From Bacillus sp. MYb209 (GTDB lineage: Bacteria > Bacillota > Bacilli > Bacillales > Bacillaceae_G): a stretch of DNA of 64,000 nucleotides. This document shows, one piece after another, positions 36,241 through 44,783 of this stretch (position 1 is the stretch's first letter; each line of letters begins with the position of its first letter). Location: contig NZ_PCNZ01000004.1 in assembly GCF_002975175.1 (NCBI RefSeq), positions 62,001 through 126,000 of the forward strand. The letters are read 5' to 3'. The notes beneath the pieces are model-generated. The model was not told the origin of the DNA. It did no database searches and saw only the letters and a list, made by a program, of their open reading frames with translations. Made by a program: the position numbers and the translations under genes.

Positions 36241-36276
36241 TGATTCTCATTCTCATTATATTAATAATGAGAATCA
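36241..36276 (-). promoter_or_regulatory. Fur-like operator upstream of the flavodoxin gene
   Basis: Nested inverted repeats: a perfect 10-base arm pair at 36250–36259 and 36264–36273 (TTCTCATTAT with ATAATGAGAA), and an outer pair TGATTCTCAT with ATGAGAATCA. The GAGAATGATTCTC-like composition matches Bacillus Fur boxes. The position just ahead of a flavodoxin gene strengthens the call. Confidence 0.72.
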
Positions 36277-36314
36277 ATTTCAATTATATTTTTTGTTATT
36301 TTATTTAATTCCAT

Positions 36315-36356
36315 AAAAAAAAGAACAGATGACTATACAATCATCCGTTCTTTTTT
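36315..36356. terminator. Terminator after the acetate transporter gene
   Basis: A hairpin of 16 base pairs with one mismatch (GAACAGATGA with TCATCCGTTC core) is flanked by A-run and T-run. Confidence 0.8.
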
Positions 36357-36357
36357 A

Positions 36358-36978
36358 TTACTTTTTAAAAATACCAAATGGTTTTCCAACTGGTAATACA
36401 ACTTTTTCGAAGTGTGTATTTAACACAGCTGCTGCTGAACCATAGAAAGATAATAATGAAATACATAGTTCAGAATACGCTGCTAAATTATGCATTGCAT
36501 GCGGCATAACACCTAAAGTACTTAATGAAAGACCGATAAATAAGAAATCAATAAGGACGAAAATCATAAATAATACTTTGTGTGTTTCCATTGCACCAAT
36601 TGTCATAAAGATCGTAAAAATCAAGTATCCGATAAAGGCTACACCAAGCTGTTTTGAATCTGCAGTTTGGGCTAATTTTTCGCCAAATACTCCAAGTTGA
36701 ATTAACCAAGTCGTTCCAACACCTAACCAAAATAGGCCGTAAGCACCAAATGCTGTTGTACCGAACGTATTATTATGCTTTGCATCGTGAATACATGCAA
36801 AGATTTGTGCAAATCCTCCTAAAAAGATTGCCCATGGTAATACAAGTGAAACGCCATCTGTTAAGCCTAACTTTTGAGATGATGCTACAAGTGTTACCAT
36901 CGCTAATCCAAATAGACCAATTCCAGATGGATCTGCTGTTGTCATTTTCACATGATGTGTAGTAGTTTGATTGCTCAT
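36358..36978 (-). CDS. Acetate uptake transporter (GPR1/FUN34/SatP family)
   Basis: A 206-residue protein with six hydrophobic helices. The N-terminal family motif appears as ADPSGIGLFGLAMVTLV (usual N-P-A-P-L-G-L). Helix blocks ending AIFLGGFAQIFACIHDAKHN and FGTTAFGAYGLFWLGVG are typical. It imports acetate or succinate by proton symport. AGGAGGT lies seven bases before the ATG. It is monocistronic. Confidence 0.9.
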   Translation of the reverse strand: MSNQTTTHHVKMTTADPSGIGLFGLAMVTLVASSQKLGLTDGVSLVLPWAIFLGGFAQIFACIHDAKHNNTFGTTAFGAYGLFWLGVGTTWLIQLGVFGEKLAQTADSKQLGVAFIGYLIFTIFMTIGAMETHKVLFMIFVLIDFLFIGLSLSTLGVMPHAMHNLAAYSELCISLLSFYGSAAAVLNTHFEKVVLPVGKPFGIFKK

Positions 36979-37064
36979 ATAAACCTCCTGATTATAAACA
37001 TACTCGAATACAATACTTAAATCAGAAGGCTATGTCAATGGTTTTTTTTGTATGTTGTCAGACC

Positions 37065-37460
37065 TTATCTTATATAATAATCGAAGATACTTCCAACCAC
37101 TTCATAAGGTTTTATATTTACATTTTCCAATTCATTTACCGGCATCCATAAAGGAATATAGCTGCCTCTATCTTTCCGCTTGAATTCCTCACCTTTACCG
37201 CTTCCAAAAATTCCATCTATAATATGGGCATCATAATAATACTCGGTACCGTTATACTCCACCGTTGCGATAAGGTGCCCCATTTGTATATGTATCCCTA
37301 ATTCTTCGTAAACCTCTCGCTTCGTTGCTTCTTCAGGTGTTTCTCCTTCTTCAATTCCCCCGCCTGGAAAAACAAAATACATCTCACCTTCTCGAACACG
37401 TTTTATAAGAGCGATTTTACCATCCTGTATAATTATGGCTGCACCGCGATTTCTTCTCAT
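37065..37460 (-). CDS. NUDIX hydrolase
   Basis: A 131-residue pyrophosphohydrolase. The Nudix box is GGGIEEGETPEEATKREVYE-ELGI, with the full G-x5-E-x7-REUxEE pattern. It should cleave a nucleoside diphosphate derivative; the substrate is unknown. The ATG overlaps the ASCH gene's stop by four bases (ATGA), so the two are translationally coupled. Confidence 0.9.
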   Translation of the reverse strand: MRRNRGAAIIIQDGKIALIKRVREGEMYFVFPGGGIEEGETPEEATKREVYEELGIHIQMGHLIATVEYNGTEYYYDAHIIDGIFGSGKGEEFKRKDRGSYIPLWMPVNELENVNIKPYEVVGSIFDYYIR

Positions 37461-37807
37461 AGTATTACCTTAATACCAATTGCAATTGTTCCCCACTCTT
37501 GCTCTTGTTCTTTCGTATATATTTTGTATGTACTTTCTAACCTTTCCTCTAAACTAACATTTTCACGATCAAATAATTTTTCATCAATTTGTTCATACAT
37601 TTCTTTAAAGCTCTCGTATCGCCTAACTTCTGTTACTATTACAGCAATTTTCTCTGCCGTCACAAGGTTAGTAAATACAATTTCATCACCTTGTTTTATT
37701 TGTTGACGCTTTTTATCATACAATCTAACTTCATATACTTTTTTGCCAGAATAAATAGATTGAAAAGGTTCATTATATAGTCCCATTTGATGTCTCATAT
37801 TTTCCAC
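37457..37807 (-). CDS. ASCH domain protein
   Basis: A 116-residue protein with an ASCH fold. It starts MGLYNEPFQSIYSGKKVYEV and has RLYDKKRQQIKQGDEIVFTN, then VIVTEVRRYESFKEMYEQI. ASCH domains bind RNA or hydrolyse modified nucleosides such as N4-acetylcytidine. The pairing with a Nudix enzyme suggests clean-up of modified nucleotides, which is an inference. It is the first gene of the pair. Confidence 0.82.
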   Translation of the reverse strand: MENMRHQMGLYNEPFQSIYSGKKVYEVRLYDKKRQQIKQGDEIVFTNLVTAEKIAVIVTEVRRYESFKEMYEQIDEKLFDRENVSLEERLESTYKIYTKEQEQEWGTIAIGIKVIL

Positions 37808-38004
37808 TCCTCTTCATTAGTCTAACATATAGCTATTATGAGAACTTGTACATTTCATACAGGAATATTCATCTTCCCTCTCCTCAGAAATACTAAACTT
37901 AACAATCTTACCGGTTGTTAGAAGTGAAGAATTAATAATAATGATGCTATACTGTATACGTTGTCCAACAAAATTCCACACATATGAGAGGAGTTCGCTA
38001 CATT

Positions 38005-38754
38005 ATGCGCTACGTTATCGTAACAGGAACTTCACAAGGTTTAGGTGAGGCAATCGCCGTGCAATTGTTAGAAGAAAATACAACCGTTATCTCTATTTCT
38101 AGGAGAGAAAATAAAAAGCTTGCAAAACTCGCAGAGCAAAACAACAGCAATTGTATTTTCCATTCCATAGATCTTCAAGATGTACATAATTTAGAAAATC
38201 GCTTTAACGAAATCTTTTCATCTATTGAAGAAGACACTGTCTCATCTATTCATTTAATTAATAATGCAGGCACACTTGCACCAATGAAACCTATTGAAAA
38301 GTCAGAAAGTGAACAATTCATTACGAACGTTCATATTAATTTAATCGCACCAATGATCCTTACTTCCACTTTCATGAAACATACGAAAGACTGGAAAGTA
38401 GATAAACGTGTTATAAACATTTCATCTGGTGCAGGAAAAAATCCTTACTTTGGATGGGGAGCTTACTGTACAACGAAAGCCGGTGTAAATATGTTTACAC
38501 AATGCGTAGCTACTGAAGAAGCAGAAAAAGAATGTCCTGTAAAAATTGTCGCTTTTGCACCTGGCGTTGTTGATACAAATATGCAAGCACAAATTCGTGA
38601 AACAAATAAGGAAGACTTTATTAACTTAGAACGCTTCATCGCATTAAAAGAAGAAGGAAAACTACTGTCACCTGAATATGTGGCGAAAGCTATTCGTAAC
38701 TTACTAGAAACTGAAGACTTCCCGCAAGGCGAGGTTATTCGAATTGATGAATAA
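38005..38754 (+). CDS. Short-chain dehydrogenase, benzil/sepiapterin reductase type (YueD-like)
   Basis: A 249-residue SDR. The cofactor motif is TGTSQGLG, followed by HLINNAGTLAP, the catalytic Ser in INISSGAGKNP and the Tyr-x-x-x-Lys in YCTTKAG. Length and sequence resemble the YueD benzil reductase described from Bacillus cereus and B. subtilis, an NADPH carbonyl reductase. The ATG at 38005 is chosen over 37984, whose codons contain the GAGGAG site. It is monocistronic, with a hairpin downstream. Confidence 0.85.
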   Translation: MRYVIVTGTSQGLGEAIAVQLLEENTTVISISRRENKKLAKLAEQNNSNCIFHSIDLQDVHNLENRFNEIFSSIEEDTVSSIHLINNAGTLAPMKPIEKSESEQFITNVHINLIAPMILTSTFMKHTKDWKVDKRVINISSGAGKNPYFGWGAYCTTKAGVNMFTQCVATEEAEKECPVKIVAFAPGVVDTNMQAQIRETNKEDFINLERFIALKEEGKLLSPEYVAKAIRNLLETEDFPQGEVIRIDE

Positions 38755-38807
38755 CGAGAGCTGTATTTTATAAAATACACATACTCTTGACCGAGCATTG
38801 GATTTGA

Positions 38808-38850
38808 AATCCCGTATCGACAACTACTAAATAATTATCGATACGGGATT
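38808..38850 (+). terminator. Intrinsic terminator after the SDR gene
   Basis: A 13-base-pair perfect stem (38808–38820 with 38838–38850) is followed by a T-rich stretch on the plus strand. Confidence 0.8.
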
Positions 38851-38945
38851 CTTTATTTAAATGTGCTCAACTATGTTATAAATATTTCATTAAAAGAAAA
38901 AAGACAATTTCCCCATTTCATTTATTCCTTCTTCAACTACTGCCC

Positions 38946-39742
38946 TTATCTTTTCATTTTCAAATGATATGCTTCCTCAAGTATTGACTTTAAATTTTCT
39001 GCTCTTTTTGAGATAAAAGCGGTCCAAAATCTTTCTCCAATTTCAGCAAGTTGCTTAGGTGTATACACATTATTTTCGAATTCACCCCAGCACCCATCTT
39101 TTGTTAGTTTATCCCAGTAAATATAGTCTGCGAATTTTCTATTTTCTTTCGGAACAGCTGACCCATAGACTCAAGATTTACTAAATCTGGACATAACCAC
39201 ATTGCTGTACATACAGATAATAATCCTCCATGTACCTCATTCAAGTTTTCCAGGCCAGCTTCCGCCAATGATTCTTCCCACGCCCTATGGCGATGCGTAG
39301 TTATTAGCAATATATCTTGATATTTATAATTCATATGTTTAACGAATGCAGCTTCCCAATATGCACCACCATGTCCATTACATAGCACAAATTTCTTAAA
39401 CCCTTGTCTTTTTAGGTTAAATACTATTTCCTCTAACATTGTAGTTAAAACATTTGGACTTACAGTTATTGTTCCTTTACAGTTTGCATGTTCTTCCGAT
39501 GTATTAAAAGGTATAGTTGGCAAAACGTAAGCATTTAAAACTTCTCCAAATGATTCTGCATACTTCTCTGCTATCAATGTATCCAAGTGCATCGGTAAAT
39601 ATGGACCAAATTGTTCTGTTGCACCAACCGAAATTATTGCCGTATCTGTTCCATTCTCTACTATTTCTCTTGTACTATTTTTATAACTTAGCATTGTAAA
39701 TACTTGCCTCCATAAATCTTTATTTGCATATGTATTTTTCAA
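38946..39742 (-). pseudogene. Creatininase family protein gene broken by a frameshift
   Basis: The first 195 or so codons encode a creatininase-family amidohydrolase (FGPYLPMHLDTLIAEKYAES, FVLCNGHGGAYWEAAF, EVHGGLLSVCTAMWL). The frame then turns to VNLESMGQLFRKK and stops at 39104. Removing one base's worth of shift at GGG 39162–39164 restores SAVPKENRKFADYIYWDKLT and carries on through GEFENNVYTPKQLAEIGERF to a natural stop at 38946. The repaired protein is about 265 residues, the normal length. It starts with TTG. A sequencing error in the G-run is possible. Confidence 0.75.
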
Positions 39743-39902
39743 AAATCACCACACTCTCCTCATTCAACTAATCTGCCTAATTTAGTTAAATAAGAAAAAC
39801 AAAAACACTATTTAATAGCACTTTTTGCGATAACCTCCATCCTGAGATAGAAAACAATCAATATTCTGATAATAACACAGATTATCTATTTATTACTCGG
39901 TT

Positions 39903-39946
39903 AAAAAAAAAGATAGTAGGGATAATCAATCCCTACTATCTTTTTT
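39903..39946 (-). terminator. Intrinsic terminator after the 278-residue acetyltransferase
   Basis: A 17-base-pair perfect stem (GATAGTAGGGA with TCCCTACTATC core) is flanked by A-run and T-run. Confidence 0.88.
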
Positions 39947-39985
39947 ATCATTCATATATATTCAATTAAAATAAATCATTTCATT

Positions 39986-40816
39986 CTATTTCTCTAAAAA
40001 TATAAGTACAGACTCCATGATTTGTTCATAACCAATTTTCTGGTAAATTTTATTCGATGTTGGATTTGCTAGATCAGTATATAATGTAGTTGTTTTATAC
40101 CCTTCATTTAACATTCGTTGGCTGAGGGCGGCTACACAATTTGAAGCATACCCTTTTTTCCGTTCTTCTTTCGGTGTATATACAAAATTGACTGTTATAT
40201 TATTTGTAGTCGGTCTCGTTTTTGCAGCTACAGAAACTAATTTCCCGTCCACTTCCAGACCAAATAGACGATTTGTAGTTATTAATGTATGTGCAGTTTG
40301 TTTTGCTTTTTCTTTTGTAGTAGGGAGCTTCACGTCTTCACAAAATTGATATACCCACTTTTCTATTAACGGTAGCTCATCACGATTTATTTCCCGAAGA
40401 ATACCCTCCCTATCCCATTTTTTCTTTACTTGTTTTAATGCATATATACCTTGCTCCATCACAACAGTAGTTTTTTTATGTTCTAATATCGCAATCTCTT
40501 CCGCTAATTTCTGTACGATTTTCTTATTACCAATCAGTCCAGGAATATCCGGGTATATGCGCGTTAATTGCTTTGCAAGTTCCACTATAGCATCTTCGGA
40601 AATTTCAGATGTAGCAACAATAATTTGTTTCTCCTCTGTTTTAAGAAACACAGTCACAACTTCTTCTCCTTGTTTCATTACCCCCATAAACTTTGGCTCT
40701 TGAACAACTTGTAATACACCTAATAGTAAATTATTTTCCTGCTCGTTCTTTTCTAAAAATGATATAACATCCTTTTTGAAATGAAGAACATCTTCATATA
40801 CATGCAATTGAATCAT
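39986..40816 (-). CDS. GNAT family N-acetyltransferase, two-domain
   Basis: A 276-residue protein with a degenerate N-terminal acetyltransferase-like half and a functional C-terminal GNAT half. The acetyl-CoA site is FVYTPKEERKKGYASNCVAA, followed by TLYTDLANPTSNKIYQKIGY. This layout is common in Bacillus GNAT proteins of unknown substrate. The ATG at 40816 is preferred over a TTG two codons upstream. It follows the ArgH-like gene on the same strand with a gap of 66 bases. Confidence 0.85.
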   Translation of the reverse strand: MIQLHVYEDVLHFKKDVISFLEKNEQENNLLLGVLQVVQEPKFMGVMKQGEEVVTVFLKTEEKQIIVATSEISEDAIVELAKQLTRIYPDIPGLIGNKKIVQKLAEEIAILEHKKTTVVMEQGIYALKQVKKKWDREGILREINRDELPLIEKWVYQFCEDVKLPTTKEKAKQTAHTLITTNRLFGLEVDGKLVSVAAKTRPTTNNITVNFVYTPKEERKKGYASNCVAALSQRMLNEGYKTTTLYTDLANPTSNKIYQKIGYEQIMESVLIFLEK

Positions 40817-40882
40817 CGACAATCTCTTCCCTCGATTTATATTTTAATTAAGTATTGGCGATTAATTCATTAAATCCTTCTT

Positions 40883-42391
40883 TTACGATTCAATAATATT
40901 TGAAACTAATGTGTTCAAATCATTTTCAGCATGCAACACTCTCTTCTTTTCCTTCTCAAATAGCTCTTCTTCTTTTCGAAACGATTCTTTACGTTTATTA
41001 ATCATACGCTCCATCTCTTTTTTACTCGGTCCACCATATACATTTCTTTTTTGAATAAAAGCTTCTGGTGATATAATTTCTTTCCACTCTTCTTCTAATA
41101 AATTTACTTTCAAATTTTCTTGTAAGTATACATTTATGTCTTTGAAATTTAATTCATGTAACTCCTTTTTCTGCTCCAATGACATATTCGCAATAGCACT
41201 TGCTGCATGATGTGCATGCCGAAATGGTATTTCATAGTTTTTTGTTAAAACATCTGCGAAATCTGTAATCGTAATCGCGTGTTTATATGAACGATTTTTT
41301 AACGTTTCCTCTTCTACTTTCATGGTTCGAATAACTGCGTTCATAATACAAAAAACACGAATCGCCTTTTCGATTCCTTTATATAAATATGGCTGCAAGT
41401 CATCCTCCGTATCGACAATATCGCCAAATGGTGTATTATGAATCATTTGAAATACAGTAAATGCTTCCCCTAAAGCACTACTCGTAATAGCACGGGCATG
41501 TTCTATTGAAACAGGATTTCGTTTTTGCGGCATAATACTACTTATTTGCACATATGGCTTCGCTACAGTAATCCCATCATATTCTTTCGTCGCTAATAGT
41601 AAAAAATCATGAATCCATCTACTCGTATTCGTCATAATAACCATTAGTAACGAGCTAACTTCTAATAAATAATCCGCTCCAGCAACAGCATCATATGAGT
41701 TCTCAATTACATTTGTAAACCCAAGTAACTGTGCCACTCGTTCTCGCTTAATTGGGAAGCTTGTTGTAGAAAGGGCAGCTGCCCCCATTGGAGAATGATT
41801 TAAAAGATGATACGCTTTTTTCATTCTTTCTAAATCTCGTTGCATCGTATCGTAAATTGCCAAAACATAATGACCAAATGTTGTCGGCTGCGCCGGTTGT
41901 GTATGTGTATACGCGGGCATAATTGTTTCCATATGTTCACCGGCGAGCTCCAGCATACTTTCTTGCAGCAATAAATGATGTTCCATTAACCGCAATACAA
42001 ATTGCCGTAAACTCATGCGATACATCGTTACACCCATATCATTTCTACTTCTACCGATATGCATATTACTTACAAATTCACACTTTGCTTCTTGAGAAAG
42101 CAAATGTTCAACTAAGAAAAAAAGATCTTCATGTTGCTCTGTATATAGCAACTTCTCCTTTGGAATCCCCTCTACTTTTTTAAGTGCGGTTAATATAACT
42201 TTCGCTTCTTCTCTTTTCATTAACTTTTCTTCAGTTAACATAGTAATATGTGCCCTATGCACTTGAAACATATCTTTTAATAAATAATTACGCTGAAAAT
42301 TAAATACGTGCTGTAATACACAATCTACATATGTTTTCCCAGGGAAATCAGCGCCTTCATTCTTAATAAACTCTTCTTTACTCTGTTTCAT
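40883..42391 (-). CDS. Argininosuccinate lyase (ArgH) paralogue
   Basis: A 502-residue fumarase/aspartase-superfamily lyase. It has the ArgH blocks HIGRSRNDMG, YTHTQPAQPTTFGHY and the signature SSIMPQKRNPVSIEHARA with the catalytic Ser loop. These indicate cleavage of an argininosuccinate-like adduct to fumarate. It is about 40 residues longer than housekeeping ArgH, with extra charged helix at the C-terminus (KEEELFEKEKKRVLHAEN). No argG or other arginine gene is nearby, so it may act on another substrate or be a secondary enzyme. The ATG at 42391 is chosen after GGGGAAAAGG. Confidence 0.8.
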   Translation of the reverse strand: MKQSKEEFIKNEGADFPGKTYVDCVLQHVFNFQRNYLLKDMFQVHRAHITMLTEEKLMKREEAKVILTALKKVEGIPKEKLLYTEQHEDLFFLVEHLLSQEAKCEFVSNMHIGRSRNDMGVTMYRMSLRQFVLRLMEHHLLLQESMLELAGEHMETIMPAYTHTQPAQPTTFGHYVLAIYDTMQRDLERMKKAYHLLNHSPMGAAALSTTSFPIKRERVAQLLGFTNVIENSYDAVAGADYLLEVSSLLMVIMTNTSRWIHDFLLLATKEYDGITVAKPYVQISSIMPQKRNPVSIEHARAITSSALGEAFTVFQMIHNTPFGDIVDTEDDLQPYLYKGIEKAIRVFCIMNAVIRTMKVEEETLKNRSYKHAITITDFADVLTKNYEIPFRHAHHAASAIANMSLEQKKELHELNFKDINVYLQENLKVNLLEEEWKEIISPEAFIQKRNVYGGPSKKEMERMINKRKESFRKEEELFEKEKKRVLHAENDLNTLVSNIIES

Positions 42392-42463
42392 CACCTTTTC
42401 CCCTTTCGCCTAAGTGTTATTACCCATCATACCCAGGGATGGTGAAAAAGTGCTTGTACATAA

Positions 42464-42498
42464 AAATAAACTCGGCGCTGATAGCACCGAGTTTATTT
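42464..42498 (-). terminator. Intrinsic terminator after the serine hydrolase at 42493
   Basis: A 16-base stem with one G·U pair (AACTCGG with CCGAGTT core) overlaps the stop codon and is followed by a T-rich stretch on the minus strand. Confidence 0.75.
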
Positions 42499-43602
42499 AA
42501 TAACAGTCGCATCATACTTATCACTTTGCAACACTTGGAAGTGTAGATTTGCTAAATGTTTACGTATTTCAGCACTGTCATCTTCATTTAAATTATTTGC
42601 CAAGAAAACAATTTCTGTACAGTTTCCGCGTTTATCCATTGCATAAACTGCTTTTGTTACCGTCCATGGTGTATAACCATTCTTTTGCCCGGCATGTCTG
42701 AATGTTTTACGATATTTTTTTGCACTCATATCTGTTTCAACGATATTCGCCCACACTTTTTCTTCTGCTTCTGTAAGACCACCTTGATGATTTGCCTTTT
42801 GAAGCAGTACCATATAATCGTTAGCGGAAGCAGCCGGCAATCTATCCGACCAAATTTTATCGTAACGTTCCTCTAAATATAGAGGAATTTCCTTTTGTAA
42901 TAATGGTCCCTTCTTTTTTAAGCGTTCATGAATAATCATAGCATATTCACGATATTGCTCTTGAGACATTTCTTTTAACTTTTTCTCTATTTTATATTTT
43001 GGAACATGTAATTCTTTATGCAAATATCCCGGAATGTATAAAGATGAAACGATCGGAAATAGCGGTTGATGTGCAGGAAGCGCTAAACTTTGTAAATTCC
43101 GATTAATATTGTCTAATCCTAATACCTCCATTAAATATTCAGTATTTGCATTAGAACTAAACTTAACCATTCCTTTTGCAACTTCTTCTAAAGAAACCGC
43201 TCCTTCAGTTATCTTTTCCTTTTTTTGCAAATAATTTTGCCATCTATCTTGTGCACCACCATCTGTACTCGGCACATAATAACGATTCACATCATTAATT
43301 GAAACGAAACTAGACGGATCGATTTTCCCCTCTGTAACTTGTTTCGTATATTCAAGCGCCACAATTAACTTCATCGTACTAGCAACTGGCAATACAACAT
43401 CTGGATTTACAGAATACACGACTTTATCATTTCTTTTTATTAAAAGTGCACTATTCTTTTCATCTTTATGTTCTTCAATAAAGGATGCTATGTACTGCGC
43501 ATCATCATTATTTGAACTCCACACTTTTTCCACTAAAAAGTTACCTGATATCAGCAAAACAAAAATACCCACAATCACTGCGCATACTATAGTTTTTTTC
43601 AA
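42493..43602 (-). CDS. Serine hydrolase, class A beta-lactamase-like
   Basis: A 369-residue protein with an N-terminal membrane helix (MKKTIVCAVIVGIFVLLISG) and a serine-beta-lactamase-fold domain. The SxxK motif is ASTMK in LPVASTMKLIVALEYTKQV. An SxN-like motif is KFSSNANTEYL. The third motif region is HAGQKNGYTPWT in place of KTG. This fits a penicillin-binding or carboxypeptidase-like enzyme acting outside the membrane; beta-lactamase activity is not assured. It is monocistronic. Confidence 0.82.
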   Translation of the reverse strand: MKKTIVCAVIVGIFVLLISGNFLVEKVWSSNNDDAQYIASFIEEHKDEKNSALLIKRNDKVVYSVNPDVVLPVASTMKLIVALEYTKQVTEGKIDPSSFVSINDVNRYYVPSTDGGAQDRWQNYLQKKEKITEGAVSLEEVAKGMVKFSSNANTEYLMEVLGLDNINRNLQSLALPAHQPLFPIVSSLYIPGYLHKELHVPKYKIEKKLKEMSQEQYREYAMIIHERLKKKGPLLQKEIPLYLEERYDKIWSDRLPAASANDYMVLLQKANHQGGLTEAEEKVWANIVETDMSAKKYRKTFRHAGQKNGYTPWTVTKAVYAMDKRGNCTEIVFLANNLNEDDSAEIRKHLANLHFQVLQSDKYDATVIK

Positions 43603-43651
43603 GTGAAATTCCTCTCCTATTGTGTAACTCTTCTCTCTTTATATAAAAAAC

Positions 43652-43695
43652 AAAATAATGGAGATGATTATTTAAATAATCATCTCCATTATTTT
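43652..43695 (-). terminator. Perfect palindromic terminator after the nucleoside hydrolase
   Basis: A 22-base-pair perfect palindrome (43652–43673 with 43674–43695) whose arms end in A- and T-runs lies past the minus-strand stop at 43717. Confidence 0.85.
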
Positions 43696-43716
43696 ACTTG
43701 TATGTTCCTATTATGT

Positions 43717-44649
43717 CTACGTCATAATTTTCACAAAATCCTCAAGAAACTTTTTATAATGTAAAGACCAACCAATTCTCACCCAATTTTTCAATGCTTT
43801 CGCTTCAGGCTGCGGACGAAAATCAGCGATACTCTCTCCTTTTGCAGCTCCAATCGTATCGACATCAACACGGCGATACACGTAATCTAAAAGAGATGGA
43901 TTTACCGCTACCATCATCGTAACTACATCGTGCACTGGGCTTCCTGTTATTTTAGGATTCAGATTTTTATAAGCTTTATAATAATAATTGAAAATCGGTT
44001 CTATTAATTTCTTGAAATTCGTTTTAGAATGTTTCGTAATGTATTTCACCATTTCTGGTGTAATAATCGCTTCTGAAGTAACGTTAAGCGGTATTAATGT
44101 CACATTTTTCGCATTTTGCATAACTAATTGTGATGCAATTGGGTCACCATGAAAATTGGCTTCCGCGACTGGTGTAACATTTCCGGGCATTAAAAAAGCA
44201 CCGCCCATTATATAATATTCCTTCACATACTTCATCATCGGTTTCTCCAAAATAAACGCTGTCGCTAATGTTGTTGATCTGCCGGCATCAACAATGATTA
44301 GTTCCCCTTTATATTTTTCAATGATATCGAAAAATGCGCAAAAAGGTTTAATATTGGGTGAAAAAGTTTTAGGAGGCTTAATAGGTCCCAAACCGTCTGC
44401 CCCGTGAATTTCCGGATAATACGTTACAAAATCCCCAGATAAAGGAATTTTCGCTCCATTAATAACAGGTATATCTTCCCGCCCTGCTAACTGTAATAAA
44501 TATGCCGCATTACTCGTCGCCTTTTCTTGTGTTATATTCCCATATCCCGTTACTACTCCAACAATATCAATATCAGGATGCAACAATCCATACATAATTG
44601 CTAAAGAGTCATCAATTCCTGGGTCTCCTAAAAATAATATTTTTTTCAT
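43717..44649 (-). CDS. Nucleoside hydrolase (inosine-uridine preferring family)
   Basis: A 310-residue enzyme that cleaves the N-glycosidic bond of nucleosides. The calcium site motif is GDPGIDDSLA (Asp9, Asp13, Asp14), and the second conserved site is SPVHDVVTMM. The usual DTDPGIDD has Leu at the first Asp here, a minor departure. The open frame extends 35 codons upstream, but the ATG at 44649 has GGAGTTGAGG before it and starts the family sequence (KKILFLGD). It is downstream of panF but separated by a terminator-like hairpin. Confidence 0.88.
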   Translation of the reverse strand: MKKILFLGDPGIDDSLAIMYGLLHPDIDIVGVVTGYGNITQEKATSNAAYLLQLAGREDIPVINGAKIPLSGDFVTYYPEIHGADGLGPIKPPKTFSPNIKPFCAFFDIIEKYKGELIIVDAGRSTTLATAFILEKPMMKYVKEYYIMGGAFLMPGNVTPVAEANFHGDPIASQLVMQNAKNVTLIPLNVTSEAIITPEMVKYITKHSKTNFKKLIEPIFNYYYKAYKNLNPKITGSPVHDVVTMMVAVNPSLLDYVYRRVDVDTIGAAKGESIADFRPQPEAKALKNWVRIGWSLHYKKFLEDFVKIMT

Positions 44650-44735
44650 AGACCTCAACTCCATCCCATCAATTGTTATTACTTTATGAATACATGACGG
44701 AATACAGAATGAAAAAGATAAATTTTGTATAAACA

Positions 44736-44775
44736 AAAAACGTAGGAACTTCATATTAGAAGTCCCTACGTTTTT
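44736..44775 (-). terminator. Terminator-like hairpin between panF and the nucleoside hydrolase
   Basis: A 16-base stem with one mismatch (ACGTAGGAACTT with AAGTCCCTACGT) is flanked by A- and T-runs, starting eight bases after the panF stop. Confidence 0.8.
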
Positions 44776-44783
44776 CTATATTT

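Noticed and set aside
36548-36730. Second frame inside the acetate transporter gene
   Set aside because: It is an alternate frame of a well-supported membrane protein.
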